DNA of 64,000 nt. Source: Amycolatopsis lexingtonensis (lineage in GTDB: Bacteria > Actinomycetota > Actinomycetes > Mycobacteriales > Pseudonocardiaceae). Numbering within the stretch: position 1 is the first letter of the stretch; every line of letters starts with the position of its first letter. The notes beneath the pieces are model-generated. The model searched no databases and was not told where the DNA came from. It worked only from the letters and a program-made list of their open reading frames with translations. Shown in pieces: positions 37,232 through 46,853 of the stretch. The translations under genes and the position numbers were made by a program. The DNA lies in contig NZ_JADBEG010000001.1 of the NCBI RefSeq assembly GCF_014873755.1, positions 4,342,501 through 4,406,500 of the forward strand. Direction: 5' to 3'.

Positions 37232-38551
37232 TCAGGCGGCGACGCGCGGGCGCGCGCCGTCCAGTACCGGGCCGGCGGCCAGGTTCAGGCACGCCAGCAG
37301 GCACCGGGCCCCGACGTTGACGTAGCTGCCGTGGCCGACGAACCCGGCGAGCTCGGCCGGGGTCATCCAGCAGAAGTCGTCCGGGACGTCGAGGGCGGCG
37401 TCCGGCTCGGTTTCGACGACGAGGTACCGGTTCTCCGCGTGGTGGAACCGGCCACCCTCCTCCGAGTGGACGACGTCGAGCAGCCGCGCGGACGCCGGTG
37501 CCGCGAGCACCTCGTCGAGGAACCGCGGCCGGGCCCCCGCCGGGTAGTTGGCCGGGATGCAGTGCACCGTCGGCGCCATCTCGACGACGTCGTGCGTCCC
37601 CGCCTCCGTGCGGGCCTGGACCAGCACCTCGAGCCGGCCCGCCACCCGGCGGCCGAGGAACGCGACGACCCCGCGCCCGTGCGGCGCGATCATCGGCTGC
37701 GACCAGCTCTTCACCTCGCGGTGCCCGGCGGTGACGTCGACCCCGATCACCGAGAAGTGCCGTCCGTCGCAGTGGCGGATCTCGTGCGGCCCCCGCTCCC
37801 AGTCCGGCAGCACGGCCAGCGGCGTGCGCGTCCGGCTCAGCCGGTACCGCGCCTTCACCTCGGTGAACCAGCTGACCAGCTCGGCCGTGCGGGCCGGGCC
37901 CGGCGCCGCCCCGGCGGCGAACGAGAGCCCGGACAGCACCGTCCGGGCGTCCATGTTCACCACGTTGTCGGCCAGCAGGAGCTCGCCCAGCTGCGCCAGG
38001 GTCAGCCAGCAGAAACCGGGCCGCACGGGCACGTCCTCGGTGACTTCGATGATCATGTTGCGGTTGCGCTTGCTCAGGAACCACGAGCCCTGCTCCGACT
38101 GCAGCGAGTCGAAGACCACCCGCCCGCGGCGCGGGCTCCGGAAGTGCTCGAGGTAGGGCACCGGGCTGCCCTGGTGCACGCGCGTGTAGTTGCTCTTGGT
38201 GGCCTGCACGGTCGGGGAGAGCTGGACGCCGTTGACGTTGCCCGGCTCCACCTTGGCCTGCATGAGGTAGTGCGGCTCGCCGCCGATCTCGCGGGTGAGG
38301 ATGCCGAGGATGCCGATCTCGGGCTGCACGATGATCGGCTGGGTCCACGACTCGACGTCGCGGTGGTCGGTGCCGATCGCCAGCCCCTCCACGGTGAAGA
38401 ACCGCCCGCTGCGGTGGGCCAGGTTGCCGGTGACGGGATCGACCGCCCAGCCCGGCATGCGGTCGAGCCGGGTGCGGGTGACGGTGAAGTCCTGGGCCCG
38501 GTCGCGCTCGGCGAGCCAGTCCAGGCACTCCCCGCTGTCTCGGAACAACAC
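37232..38551 (-). CDS. NDP-4-keto-6-deoxyglucose 2,3-dehydratase
   Basis: 439 residues made of two homologous halves (each with a GxxFxVxG...D.R.V.SW.QP.I pattern: FFTVEGLAIGTDHRDVESWTQ, then HFSVIGVDVTAGHREVKSWSQ). This is the architecture of TylX3/SpnO/UrdS-type enzymes, which remove the C2 hydroxyl of NDP-4-keto-6-deoxyglucose. It starts the path to 2,6-dideoxy and 2,3,6-trideoxy sugars. It is the last gene of the long leftward operon and converges on tetR with three bases between. Confidence 0.92.
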   Translation of the reverse strand: MLFRDSGECLDWLAERDRAQDFTVTRTRLDRMPGWAVDPVTGNLAHRSGRFFTVEGLAIGTDHRDVESWTQPIIVQPEIGILGILTREIGGEPHYLMQAKVEPGNVNGVQLSPTVQATKSNYTRVHQGSPVPYLEHFRSPRRGRVVFDSLQSEQGSWFLSKRNRNMIIEVTEDVPVRPGFCWLTLAQLGELLLADNVVNMDARTVLSGLSFAAGAAPGPARTAELVSWFTEVKARYRLSRTRTPLAVLPDWERGPHEIRHCDGRHFSVIGVDVTAGHREVKSWSQPMIAPHGRGVVAFLGRRVAGRLEVLVQARTEAGTHDVVEMAPTVHCIPANYPAGARPRFLDEVLAAPASARLLDVVHSEEGGRFHHAENRYLVVETEPDAALDVPDDFCWMTPAELAGFVGHGSYVNVGARCLLACLNLAAGPVLDGARPRVAA

Positions 38552-38563
38552 GGTTTTCCCTCC

Positions 38564-39451
38564 CTACGCGGGCGCCGGGGCGCCGGCCGCTTCGGCGATC
38601 TGCATGACGTACCGCCCGTAGTCCGAACCCGACATCGCCGCGCCGAGCCGGTGGCACGCGGCCGCGTCGATGAACCCCATGCGCAGCGCGATCTCCTCGA
38701 TGCAGGCGATCCGCACGCCCTGGCGGTTTTCGATGATCTGCACGTACTTCGCCGCCTCGGCCATGGCGTCCGGGGTGCCGGTGTCGAGCCAGGCGTACCC
38801 GCGGCCGAGGTCGACCAGCGTCGCGCGCCCGCGCTCGAGGTAGGCCCGGTTGACGTCGGTGATCTCCAGCTCGCCCCGCGCCGACGGGCGCTGCCGCGCG
38901 GCGATCGAGACGACTTCGCTGTCGTAGAGGTACAACCCGGTGATCGCCCGGTTCGACCGCGGCCGCGCCGGCTTCTCCTCCAGCGACACCAGCCGGCCGG
39001 TCTCGTCGGCCTCCCCGACGCCGTAGCGCTCGGGGTCGGCGACCGGGTAGCCGAACAGCGTGCAGCCGTCGAGGTTCTTGATCGCGTCGGCCAGGATCGT
39101 CGGGAACCGCGGGCCGTGGAAGATGTTGTCCCCGAGGATGAGCGCCACCGGCTCGTTCCCGATGTGCGCGGCGCCGAGCCGGAACGCGTCGGCGATCCCG
39201 CGCGGCCGGTCCTGCACCGCATAGGAGATGGTCATCCCCAGCGCGCTCCCGTCGCCGAACAGCCGCTCGTAGGCCGGCCGGTCGGCCGGGGTGGTGATGA
39301 GCAGGATGTCGTGGATCCCGGCGAGCTGGAGCACCGAAAACGGGTAGTAGATCATCGGCTTGTCGTAGACCTGCAGCAGCTGCTTGGACGTCGCCTGCGT
39401 GACCGGGCCGAGCCGCGAGCCGGTCCCGCCGGCCAGGATGATGCCCTTCAC
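38564..39451 (-). CDS. rmlA: glucose-1-phosphate thymidylyltransferase
   Basis: 295 residues. [34 protein letters not shown] is the nucleotide-binding signature, with GDNIFHGP (metal) and [20 protein letters not shown] in the sugar site. It makes dTDP-glucose for the deoxysugar branch. The GTG start at 39451 overlaps the preceding gene's stop (GTGA). Confidence 0.95.
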   Translation of the reverse strand: MKGIILAGGTGSRLGPVTQATSKQLLQVYDKPMIYYPFSVLQLAGIHDILLITTPADRPAYERLFGDGSALGMTISYAVQDRPRGIADAFRLGAAHIGNEPVALILGDNIFHGPRFPTILADAIKNLDGCTLFGYPVADPERYGVGEADETGRLVSLEEKPARPRSNRAITGLYLYDSEVVSIAARQRPSARGELEITDVNRAYLERGRATLVDLGRGYAWLDTGTPDAMAEAAKYVQIIENRQGVRIACIEEIALRMGFIDAAACHRLGAAMSGSDYGRYVMQIAEAAGAPAPA

Positions 39452-40761
39452 CGCTTCGCCGCCCGCCCGCCGACGAAGTCCTTCACCGACGACGAGACGT
39501 AGTCGATCATCTCGTCGGTCAGCCCCGGGTAGACCCCGACCCAGAACGTGTTCTCGGTGACGACGTCGCTGTTGGCCAGCTCGCCCGAAACCCGGTAGTG
39601 CTGCCCTTGGTAGGCGGGGTGGCGGGTGAGGTTGCCGGCGAACAGCCGCCGGGTCCCGATCTTGCGCTCTTCCAGGAACGACACCAGTTCCGCGCGGGTG
39701 AACGGCGCGTCGGGCGTGACGGTCAGCGCGAACCCGAACCAGCTCGGGTCGCTGCGCGGGGTCGCTTCCGGGAGCAGCAGGTGCGGCAGCCCGTCGACGG
39801 CGTCGCGCAGGCGCCGCCAGTTCCGCCGCCGCGCCGCGCAGAACTCGTCGAGCTTCGCCAGCTGCGAAAGCCCGAGCGCGGCCTGCAGGTCGGTCGTCTT
39901 CAGGTTGTAGCCGACGTGGGAGAAGATGTACTTGTGGTCGTAGCCGGCCGGCAGGTCGCCCAGCCGGTAGCCGAACCGCTTGAGGCACTTGTTGCTCTCC
40001 CCCGGCTCGCACCAGCAGTCCCGGCCCCAGTCGCGCAGGGACTCCACGATCCGGGCCAGGCCCAGGTCCGCGGTGAGCACGCAGCCGCCCTCACCCATGG
40101 TGAGGTGGTGGGCCGGGTAGAAGCTGACGGTGGCGAGGTCGCCGAAGGTCCCGGTGAGCCGCCCGTCGTAGGTCGAGCCGACGGCGTCGCAGTTGTCCTC
40201 GACGAGGAACAGGTCCTTCTCTTCGGCCAGCCGGGCGATTTCCGTTGCCTCGAACGGGTTCCCGAGCGCGTGCGCGACCATGATCGCCCGGGTCCGGTCG
40301 GACACCGCGGCCGCGACCCGCTCCGCCGTGGTGTTGTAGGTGCCCAGCTCGATGTCGACGAACACCGGCACCAGGCCGTTCTGCAGGATCGGGTTCACCG
40401 TGGTCGGGAACCCGGCGGCGACGGTGATCACCTCGTCGCCGGGGCGCAGCCGCCGCTCGCCCAGCTGCGGCGAGGTGAGCGCGGACAGCGCGAGCAGGTT
40501 GGCCGACGAGCCGGAGTTGGTCAGGTGTGCCTTGCGGCGGCCGAGCTTGCGGGCGAAGCGCGATTCGAACGTCCTCGACGCCCCGCCCGCGGCGATCTTC
40601 AGGTCGAGCGCGGCCGCGGCCAGCGCGACGCGGTCGTCGGCGTCCAGCACGGCGCCGGAGGGCCAGATTTCGGTTTCCCCGGGCACGAACCCGCGCCCGG
40701 TCTCGGCTTCGGCGTGGTAGGCCCGGACGTCGTCCAGGATCGAGGTCCTGCGGTCGGTCAT
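39448..40761 (-). CDS. NDP-hexose 3-deoxygenating dehydratase (ColD/SpnQ/E1-like)
   Basis: 437 residues of the DegT/DnrJ/EryC1 aminotransferase fold. The PLP-binding Lys position is His in [14 protein letters not shown], the mark of the coenzyme-B6-dependent C3 dehydratases rather than aminotransferases. A Cys-containing tail region ([25 protein letters not shown]) is consistent with either the iron-sulfur E1 type or the SpnQ type. It removes the C3 hydroxyl after 2-deoxygenation, giving a 2,3,6-trideoxy-4-ketosugar such as the rhodinose precursor. Confidence 0.9.
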   Translation of the reverse strand: MTDRRTSILDDVRAYHAEAETGRGFVPGETEIWPSGAVLDADDRVALAAAALDLKIAAGGASRTFESRFARKLGRRKAHLTNSGSSANLLALSALTSPQLGERRLRPGDEVITVAAGFPTTVNPILQNGLVPVFVDIELGTYNTTAERVAAAVSDRTRAIMVAHALGNPFEATEIARLAEEKDLFLVEDNCDAVGSTYDGRLTGTFGDLATVSFYPAHHLTMGEGGCVLTADLGLARIVESLRDWGRDCWCEPGESNKCLKRFGYRLGDLPAGYDHKYIFSHVGYNLKTTDLQAALGLSQLAKLDEFCAARRRNWRRLRDAVDGLPHLLLPEATPRSDPSWFGFALTVTPDAPFTRAELVSFLEERKIGTRRLFAGNLTRHPAYQGQHYRVSGELANSDVVTENTFWVGVYPGLTDEMIDYVSSSVKDFVGGRAAKR

Positions 40762-40770
40762 GCGTCCTCC

Positions 40771-41751
40771 TCACAGCGCGGCGGCGCGGCTCGCGGAAGC
40801 GGCCCACCAGCCGGGGTTTTCGCGGTACCAGGCGACCGTGGCGGCCAGCCCGTCGTCGAACGGGACGCGCGGGGCCCAGCCCAGCTCGGTGCGGATGCGG
40901 CTGTCGTCCAGCGCGTAGCGCCGGTCGTGCCCCTTGCGGTCGGGCACGCGGCGCACCAGCCGCTCGCCGGCCCCGCACAGCTCGAGCAGCCGCCGGGTGA
41001 GCTCCAGGTTGCTCAGCCCGGTCCCGCCGCCCACGTGGTACACCGCGCCGGCGCGGCCGCCGGTGAGCACGGCGTGCACGGCGCGGCAGTGGTCGTCGAC
41101 GTGCAGCCATTCGCGCACGTTGCGCCCGTCGCCGTAGAGCGGCACGGGCCGGTCCTGCAGCAGGCTGGTGACGAACCGCGGGATGACCTTCTCGGGGTGC
41201 TGGCGGGGCCCGTAGTTGTTGCAGCAGCGGGTGATCGAGACGTCGAGACCGTGGGTGCGCCAGTACGCGCGCGCCACCAGGTCCGAAGCCGCCTTGGACG
41301 CCGCGTACGGCGAATTCGGCAGCAGCGGCGAGTCCTCGGTCCAGGCGCCGTCGTCGATGGAGCCGTACACCTCGTCGGTGGACACGTGCACCACCCGGGC
41401 CACGCGGGCGTCGAGGCACGCCTGCAGCACCGCGCCGGTGCCCTCGACGTTGGTGCGCAGGAAGTCCCCGGCCACGGCCAGTGATCTGTCCACATGGGAC
41501 TCCGCGGCGAAGTGCGCCACCAGGTCGTGCCCGGGCACGAGAGCGGCCAGCAGCGCGGTGTCGCGGATGTCGCCCTCGGCGAACTCCAGCCGCGGGTGCG
41601 CGGCGGGCAGGTTGTCGCGGCGGCCGGCGTAGCCGAGGTGGTCGAGCACCGTGACCCGCGCGCCGTCCGTGCCCGGGTAGGCGCCGTCGAGCAGGCCGCG
41701 GACGTAGGCGGAGCCGATGAACCCGGCTCCCCCGGTGACCAGGATCCGCAT
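40771..41751 (-). CDS. rmlB: dTDP-glucose 4,6-dehydratase
   Basis: 326 residues of the extended SDR type. MRILVTGGAGFIGSAYVRG binds NAD; HVSTDEVYGS and YAASKAASDL supply the Thr and YxxxK active residues, and RCCNNYGPRQHPEKVIP follows. It makes dTDP-4-keto-6-deoxyglucose, the common deoxysugar intermediate. Start ATG 41751 touches the stop of the ketoreductase (TGATG). Confidence 0.95.
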   Translation of the reverse strand: MRILVTGGAGFIGSAYVRGLLDGAYPGTDGARVTVLDHLGYAGRRDNLPAAHPRLEFAEGDIRDTALLAALVPGHDLVAHFAAESHVDRSLAVAGDFLRTNVEGTGAVLQACLDARVARVVHVSTDEVYGSIDDGAWTEDSPLLPNSPYAASKAASDLVARAYWRTHGLDVSITRCCNNYGPRQHPEKVIPRFVTSLLQDRPVPLYGDGRNVREWLHVDDHCRAVHAVLTGGRAGAVYHVGGGTGLSNLELTRRLLELCGAGERLVRRVPDRKGHDRRYALDDSRIRTELGWAPRVPFDDGLAATVAWYRENPGWWAASASRAAAL

Positions 41752-42731
41752 CACGCCACCGCCCCGCACACCCGCGCGGCCGCCGCGACCTCGTCGGACA
41801 ACGCGGCCAGCCGCAGCACGTTGTGCCCTTCGAGCTCGCCGGGGACGCCGGTCCGCACCGACCGGGCGAACTCGGCCAGCACGTTGCCGAACTGGTCGTC
41901 GGCGGGCAGCGTCCGCCGGTCGATCCGGTCCTGGGTCTCGATCCGCAGCACCGGCCGGTGCTCGGCGGGCGGCGTGTACGCCCACTCCACGACGATCCGG
42001 CCGGTCTCGCCCCAGAGTTCGTAGCTCGCCCGGTAGGCGTGCTCCATGCCCCAGGTCAGGTGCGCGGTGCGGCCGGCCGGGTCGGTGAGCAGCGCGGCGC
42101 CGGACAGGTCGACGCCGTGCTCGGCGCTGTGCCGCACGACCGCGCCGGCGACCGAAAGCTCTTCGCCCAGCAGCATCAGCGCCGTCCGCAGCGGGTAGCC
42201 GCCGATCTCCACGAGCGCGCCGCCGCCGGCCGCGGTGTAGCGCATGTCGCCGGCGGGCTTGGGCGGGAAGGCGAACTCCGCGGTGAGGCTGCGGATCTCG
42301 CCGATCGTGCCGGCGGCCACCAGCTCCCGGACCACGGCGTGCTGGCGGTGCCGGGCGAACATGAAGTTCTCGACCAGCGAAAGCCCGCGCTCCTCGGCGA
42401 GGCGGACCAGGCGCAGGCTGGCCGGCAGGGTCCCGGTCAGCGGCTTTTCGCACAGCACGTGCAGGCCGGCCCGCAGGGCGCGCTCGACCCACTCGGCGTG
42501 CAGGGCCGCCGGGAGCGGGACGTAGACGGCGTCGAGGTCGCGGCGGGCGAGCAGTTGCTCGTACCCCTCGACCGCTTCCCCGCCGAACTCCGCGGTGACG
42601 CTCTTCGCCTTCGTCTCGTCCCGGCTCGCGACGGCCACGAGCTCGACGTCGCCGCTGCGCGCCACCGCCGGCAGCATCCGGCGCCGGACGATCGACGCGC
42701 AGCCGAGCACGCCGAGCCGCACGGGCGTCAC
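41751..42731 (-). CDS. NDP-hexose 3-ketoreductase (Gfo/Idh/MocA family)
   Basis: 326 residues. The N-terminal Rossmann fold (VRLGVLGCASIVRRRMLPAV) and the EKPLTGTLPASLRLVRLAEE motif place it with TylC1/SpnN/UrdT-type 3-ketoreductases, which act after the 2,3-dehydratase to reduce the unstable 3,4-diketo sugar. Its place beside rmlB and the 3-dehydratase supports this. The GTG start overlaps the glycosyltransferase stop. Confidence 0.9.
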   Translation of the reverse strand: MTPVRLGVLGCASIVRRRMLPAVARSGDVELVAVASRDETKAKSVTAEFGGEAVEGYEQLLARRDLDAVYVPLPAALHAEWVERALRAGLHVLCEKPLTGTLPASLRLVRLAEERGLSLVENFMFARHRQHAVVRELVAAGTIGEIRSLTAEFAFPPKPAGDMRYTAAGGGALVEIGGYPLRTALMLLGEELSVAGAVVRHSAEHGVDLSGAALLTDPAGRTAHLTWGMEHAYRASYELWGETGRIVVEWAYTPPAEHRPVLRIETQDRIDRRTLPADDQFGNVLAEFARSVRTGVPGELEGHNVLRLAALSDEVAAAARVCGAVA

Positions 42732-44011
42732 CGGGTCACCCCGCGGTGCTCGGCGGTCAGCCGTTCCAGCGCGGGGACGACCTCGGTGGGCGCCGGCACG
42801 GCCAGCGCGTCCCGCCGCAGTTCGGCCGCGCCGTCGGCGAACGACGGCTCGGTCATGATCCGGGTGAGCTGCTTGCGCACCACGTCCGCGGCGAACGGCT
42901 CGTCGTCCACGACGAGGCCGGCTCCGCTCGTTTCGACGAGCCGGGCGATGTCGTCGTAGTAGACGCTGCGTTCCTTCCAGACCAGCTGCGGCACCCGGTG
43001 CGCGACGGCGGCCGCGAACGTCCCGCCCCCGCCGTGGTGGATGATCGCCGCGCAGGTCGGCATGAGCAGGTTCAGCGGCAGGTAGTCGACGACGCGGACG
43101 TGGTCCGGCACGTGCCCGACGGACGCCAGCTGCGCCTCGTTCAGCGTCGCCACGACCTCGACGTCCAGCCCGCCGGTGACTTCGAAGAGCTCTTCGGCCG
43201 CGACTTTGCTGGTGCCGCCCGGGAAGAAGCTCCGGATCCCCGCTCCCAGCGACACCGCGACGCGCGGGCGCTCGCCCGGGTCGTCCAGCCAGTCCGGCAC
43301 GGTCATCGTGCCGGTGTAGGGCACCGGCCGCAGCGGGACGTACCGCAGCTCCGGCGCGGGCGTGCGCAACCGCACGCCCGGGTAGGCGTCGAGGGTGAAC
43401 TGGCCCAGCAGGAGGTCTTCGCCGAACTCGACGCCGAAGCGCTCGAGCATCGGGCGCATGTGCGCGAGCATCGGGTCGGCCGGCGCGCCGGGGCGGGCGG
43501 TGACCCGGTTGAGCACGGCCCGCAGCCAGGCGACGTCGTCCACCGACCACAGCACCCGCGCGTGCGCGGCACCGGAAACCCGCGCGGCGATGGCGGCGGG
43601 GAACGAGATCGAGTCCCAGACGATGAGGTCCGGCCGCCACCGCAGGGCGAACGCCACCAGGTCGTCGGCGAGCAGGTTCCCGCGCGCGCCCGGCGGTTCC
43701 GGGTCGTAGTAGCGGCGGAACCCGCGCAGCACCATCTTCGACGGCGGCCGCCCGGGCGCGCGGTCGCGGCCCTCGTCGCCGATCAGCTCCAGGACCCGCT
43801 CGTACAGCGCGTCGCTTTCGTGCGCGTTGGCCTTGGGGAAGTCCCACTCCCCCGCCGCGACCGCGGTCAGGCCGAGCGCGCGCACCGCGTCGGTCATCTC
43901 CGGATGGGTCGCCACCCGGACCTCGTGGCCGGCGCCCTGCAGCGCGCCCGCCAGCGGGACCAGCGGGTTGAGGTGCGCGAACGCCGAAGGCGCGCAGAAG
44001 AGGACCTTCAT
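42728..44011 (-). CDS. antibiotic-type GT-B glycosyltransferase (GT1)
   Basis: 427 residues. MKVLFCAPSAFAHLNPLVPLAGALQGAGHEVRVATHP at the N-terminus and VVDYLPLNLLMPTCAAIIHHGGGGTFAAAVAHRVPQLVW (nucleotide-sugar motif) are those of macrolide/angucycline transferases (UrdGT2, DesVII type). It is the likely transferase for the trideoxysugar encoded around it; the acceptor position is unknown. No separate activator of the DesVIII type is evident. Confidence 0.92.
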   Translation of the reverse strand: MKVLFCAPSAFAHLNPLVPLAGALQGAGHEVRVATHPEMTDAVRALGLTAVAAGEWDFPKANAHESDALYERVLELIGDEGRDRAPGRPPSKMVLRGFRRYYDPEPPGARGNLLADDLVAFALRWRPDLIVWDSISFPAAIAARVSGAAHARVLWSVDDVAWLRAVLNRVTARPGAPADPMLAHMRPMLERFGVEFGEDLLLGQFTLDAYPGVRLRTPAPELRYVPLRPVPYTGTMTVPDWLDDPGERPRVAVSLGAGIRSFFPGGTSKVAAEELFEVTGGLDVEVVATLNEAQLASVGHVPDHVRVVDYLPLNLLMPTCAAIIHHGGGGTFAAAVAHRVPQLVWKERSVYYDDIARLVETSGAGLVVDDEPFAADVVRKQLTRIMTEPSFADGAAELRRDALAVPAPTEVVPALERLTAEHRGVTR

Positions 44012-44772
44012 CGCCGCCCCCGCACCGAAAACAGCAGCGTGGTGACGTCCCGGACCTCGGGCCGGTCGAGCGTCGCCACGAACTCGGCGACGTCCTCGGC
44101 GGACACCAGGCCGTTTTCCACCAGGGGCGCGCCCTGCAGGTTCATCCGCGCTCGCATCAGCTCGTTCTCCTCCTCGCCCTGCCCGGGCCCGAGCGGCCGG
44201 ACGGTCTGCTCCACCGCTTCGAAACCGGTGCGCGCCAGCAGCGACGGCAGCCGGCGGGCGAGCCGCCAGTCCAGGCCCGCGCCCGCAGCGGCCTTCGCGT
44301 AGCCCTCGACGACCCGGCGGCCCAGCGGGGTCGCGCAGTCGTCGCTCGGCATGAAGTAGAAGTCTTCGGCGACCAGGTACCCGCCCGGCGCGAGCCAGCG
44401 GTGCACGCGGCCGAGCACCGCCTCGGGATCCGGCAGGTACGACAGCACCGCCCGGGCCAGCACGAGGTCGAACGAGCCGTCGGGGAAGTCGGCTTCGGCC
44501 AGGTCGGCTCGCCGCACGGTCAGGTTGTCCGCCGCGGCGGCGGAGAGGTGGCTGGTGTCGCGGTCGAGCGCGAGCACCGAGCCCCGCGGGACCTGCCCGG
44601 CCAGCCAGCGTGACATCGACCCGAGGCCGGCCCCGAGGTCGAGGCAGCGCCAGTCCGGGCGGATGCCGAGGCCGGTGATCATCCCGCGGGTCCCCGGGTC
44701 GTAGTTGCGTTCCCACAGCCTGCCGATCACCTGCTCGGCGTCTTCGGCGACCTGTTCCGCTTCCTGGGTCAT
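44008..44772 (-). CDS. class I SAM-dependent methyltransferase
   Basis: 254 residues. CLDLGAGLGSMSRWLAGQ (motif I), VLALDRDTSHLSAAA, PDGSFDLVLARAVLSYLPDP and LAPGGYLVAEDFYF are standard. O-methylation of the polyketide or sugar is likely, since it sits between the glycosyltransferase and the P450/ferredoxin pair. The start is ATG 44772, overlapping the ferredoxin stop (ATGA). Confidence 0.88.
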   Translation of the reverse strand: MTQEAEQVAEDAEQVIGRLWERNYDPGTRGMITGLGIRPDWRCLDLGAGLGSMSRWLAGQVPRGSVLALDRDTSHLSAAAADNLTVRRADLAEADFPDGSFDLVLARAVLSYLPDPEAVLGRVHRWLAPGGYLVAEDFYFMPSDDCATPLGRRVVEGYAKAAAGAGLDWRLARRLPSLLARTGFEAVEQTVRPLGPGQGEEENELMRARMNLQGAPLVENGLVSAEDVAEFVATLDRPEVRDVTTLLFSVRGRR

Positions 44773-44990
44773 CGGGCACTCCCTTCGTCGGTCCCGTGCA
44801 CCGTGATCGCGCCGGTGGGGCAGCACCGGGCGACGTCCTCCAGCAGTTGCGCGTCCCACGCCCCGGCCGCCGGGGGCCGGAAGACGGCGAACCCGTCGCC
44901 GCCGACCCGGAACAGCCCGGGCGCCATCACCTCGCACGACCCGGACCCGCAGCACAGGGCCCGGTCGACGCGGACGGCCGGCCCGCTCAT
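44769..44990 (-). CDS. 3Fe-4S ferredoxin, P450 redox partner
   Basis: 73 residues. Cys13/14, Cys19 and Cys57 (CCGSGSC, later CCPTGAI) match the three-Cys pattern of actinobacterial P450-linked [3Fe-4S] ferredoxins, though doubled Cys residues are unusual. Overlap with the P450 gene (ATGA) supports the pairing. Confidence 0.9.
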   Translation of the reverse strand: MSGPAVRVDRALCCGSGSCEVMAPGLFRVGGDGFAVFRPPAAGAWDAQLLEDVARCCPTGAITVHGTDEGSAR

Positions 44991-46207
44991 CGCGCCGCGT
45001 CCACCGGCAGCGCGGTCAGCCGGCGCATCGCCCAGTTCTCGATGTAGCGCACGTCGGCTCGGCCGGTCGCCAGCCGCAGGCCGGGGAACCGGCGGAACAG
45101 CGCCGTCACCGACAGCCCGATCTCCAGCCGGGCGAGCGCGGCGCCGAGGCAGTTGTGCAGGCCGTGCCCGAAGCCGACGTGCCGCGGCCCGGTCCGGGCC
45201 AGGTCGAGCCGTCCGGGGTCGGGGAACCGCGCGGGGTCGCGGTTGGCCGCGAGCAGCCCGGCGATCACCGGCGAGCCGGCGGGCAGCCGGGTGCCGGCGA
45301 AGTCGACGTCTTCGGTGGTCACCCGGAACAGCGCGGTGGTCAGCGCGCCCTCGTAGCGCAGCAGTTCTTCCACCGCGGCCGTGGTGTCCGCGCCGGCGGT
45401 CAGCGCGGCCCGCTGGTCCGGGTGGTCGAGCAGCGCGAGCACGGCGTTGCCGAGGAACGCGCGGACGGTGTCGCTGCCCGCCATGATCATCGCCGCCACC
45501 ATCGCGACCAGTTCGCGCTCGTCGAGGCGGTCGCCGTCCTCGGAGGCCTCGACCAGCGCGGACGTCAGGTCGTCGGCCGGCGTGCGGCGCTTCTCGGCGA
45601 CCAGTTCTTCCGCGTACTCGCAGATCCGCGCGAACCCGGCGGGCACCTGGTCCATCAGCGCCGGGTCCGAGGGGAACGCCTGGGTCAGCGCGTCGACCAG
45701 GTCGCGGTGGCGCTCGATCCGCAGGCCGAGGATGGCGCCGAGCATCTCCGAGGAGACGACGCCGGCGAAGTCGTCCATGACGTCGAACGTGCCGAGCGCG
45801 GCGCAGCGGTCCAGGGTCCGGTCCACCAGCCCGGTGAGCGCGTCCCGCCACCGCTCGACGCGGCGGGTGGTGAACGCGCTCATCGCGAGCCGGCGCAGCC
45901 GCGTGTGCGCGGGCGGGTCGACCACGGTGACCGCGCGTTCGAGGACGCTGCCCGCCCCGCTGACCAGGCCGGCCTCGCGGAACTCGCGGTTGCCCCAGGT
46001 GCCGCCTTCGGAGCTGAAACGCGGGTCGGCCAGCAGGGCGCGCACGTCGTCGTAGCGCGTGACCAGCCACATGCGCACGTCCCCGACCGGGAAGCGGAAT
46101 TCGTGCACGGGGTCGTGCTCGCGCAGCCGGTCGAGCGTCGGGTACGGGTCCTGGTAGTAGCCGGCGGTGAACAGCCCGGCCGGGGGTGCTTCGGCGGGGG
46201 TGGTCAT
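44987..46207 (-). CDS. cytochrome P450 (CYP105/107-like)
   Basis: 406 residues. The I-helix AMIMAGSDTVRAFLG has the oxygen-activating Thr, with VEELLRYEG (ExxR) and the heme ligand loop VGFGHGLHNCLGAALARLE. It is soluble and needs an electron donor, which is the ferredoxin gene it overlaps. It probably hydroxylates or couples a position on the angucycline; the exact reaction is unknown. Confidence 0.94.
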   Translation of the reverse strand: MTTPAEAPPAGLFTAGYYQDPYPTLDRLREHDPVHEFRFPVGDVRMWLVTRYDDVRALLADPRFSSEGGTWGNREFREAGLVSGAGSVLERAVTVVDPPAHTRLRRLAMSAFTTRRVERWRDALTGLVDRTLDRCAALGTFDVMDDFAGVVSSEMLGAILGLRIERHRDLVDALTQAFPSDPALMDQVPAGFARICEYAEELVAEKRRTPADDLTSALVEASEDGDRLDERELVAMVAAMIMAGSDTVRAFLGNAVLALLDHPDQRAALTAGADTTAAVEELLRYEGALTTALFRVTTEDVDFAGTRLPAGSPVIAGLLAANRDPARFPDPGRLDLARTGPRHVGFGHGLHNCLGAALARLEIGLSVTALFRRFPGLRLATGRADVRYIENWAMRRLTALPVDAAR

Positions 46208-46208
46208 T

Positions 46209-46853
46209 TCAGCTCCTTTCCACGGTGATCACCTCGGCGACGACCGAGCAGCGCACGATGACGGGCTCGGCCGCTTCGAGCCGGGCGATCGCCGGCTGGC
46301 CGGCGGCGTTGCGCGGATCCGCCATGTAGGCGTCGAACGCGGCGACGTCGGTCCACTGTGGATAGTTGACGAAAGTGGTGTGGTCGGGGCCGATCGCGGC
46401 GTCCGCGGAGATGAACCCGGGGAACTCCCGCTTCCAGTCCCCGCTGCGTTCCAGCAGCTCGGTCAGCGCGAGGGCGCTGCGGCGGCCGCCGACGTGCCGG
46501 ACGGCGAGCACGGCGACCCCGGGCGCGGCACCGGCGTCCGGGCCTTCGATCCGGGCGACGAGCTCGCCGCCGTAGCACCGCGGGGTGCGGATGGCCGCGC
46601 GGCCGGCGACCCCGCGCAGCCGCTGGGCGAAGGGCCCGTCGCGGAAGGCCGCGTGGTCGGCGGCGCTGCGCCAGCCGTGGCGGAGCACCACGGTCCGCCC
46701 GTCGACGCCGAGGTGCAGGCGCGCCGAGCGGAACCCGGCCGCGTCGCGCAGGCTCAGCAGCTCGTCGTCGAGCTGCGCGGAGAGGGCCCGCGCGGCCGCG
46801 GCGTCGGCCGCCGACAGCACCCAGAACCCGGCGAACCCCTCGTCGCCGGTCAT
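46209..46853 (-). CDS. duplicated antibiotic-biosynthesis-monooxygenase-like (ABM) protein
   Basis: 214 residues, two dimeric alpha/beta-barrel halves: FWVLSAADAAAARALSAQL and later VAVLAVRHVGGRRSALALTELLERS with GFISADAAIGPDHTTFVNYPQWTDVAAFDAY. ABM proteins oxidise quinones cofactor-independently or cleave ring bonds, as JadG does in jadomycin. The role here is inferred from context only. There is one base to the P450 start, and it overlaps the next gene (ATGA). Confidence 0.72.
   Translation of the reverse strand: MTGDEGFAGFWVLSAADAAAARALSAQLDDELLSLRDAAGFRSARLHLGVDGRTVVLRHGWRSAADHAAFRDGPFAQRLRGVAGRAAIRTPRCYGGELVARIEGPDAGAAPGVAVLAVRHVGGRRSALALTELLERSGDWKREFPGFISADAAIGPDHTTFVNYPQWTDVAAFDAYMADPRNAAGQPAIARLEAAEPVIVRCSVVAEVITVERS

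Noticed and set aside
39448..40761. Sugar aminotransferase
   Set aside because: The PLP Lys is replaced by His ([11 protein letters not shown]), the mark of 3-deoxygenating dehydratases.
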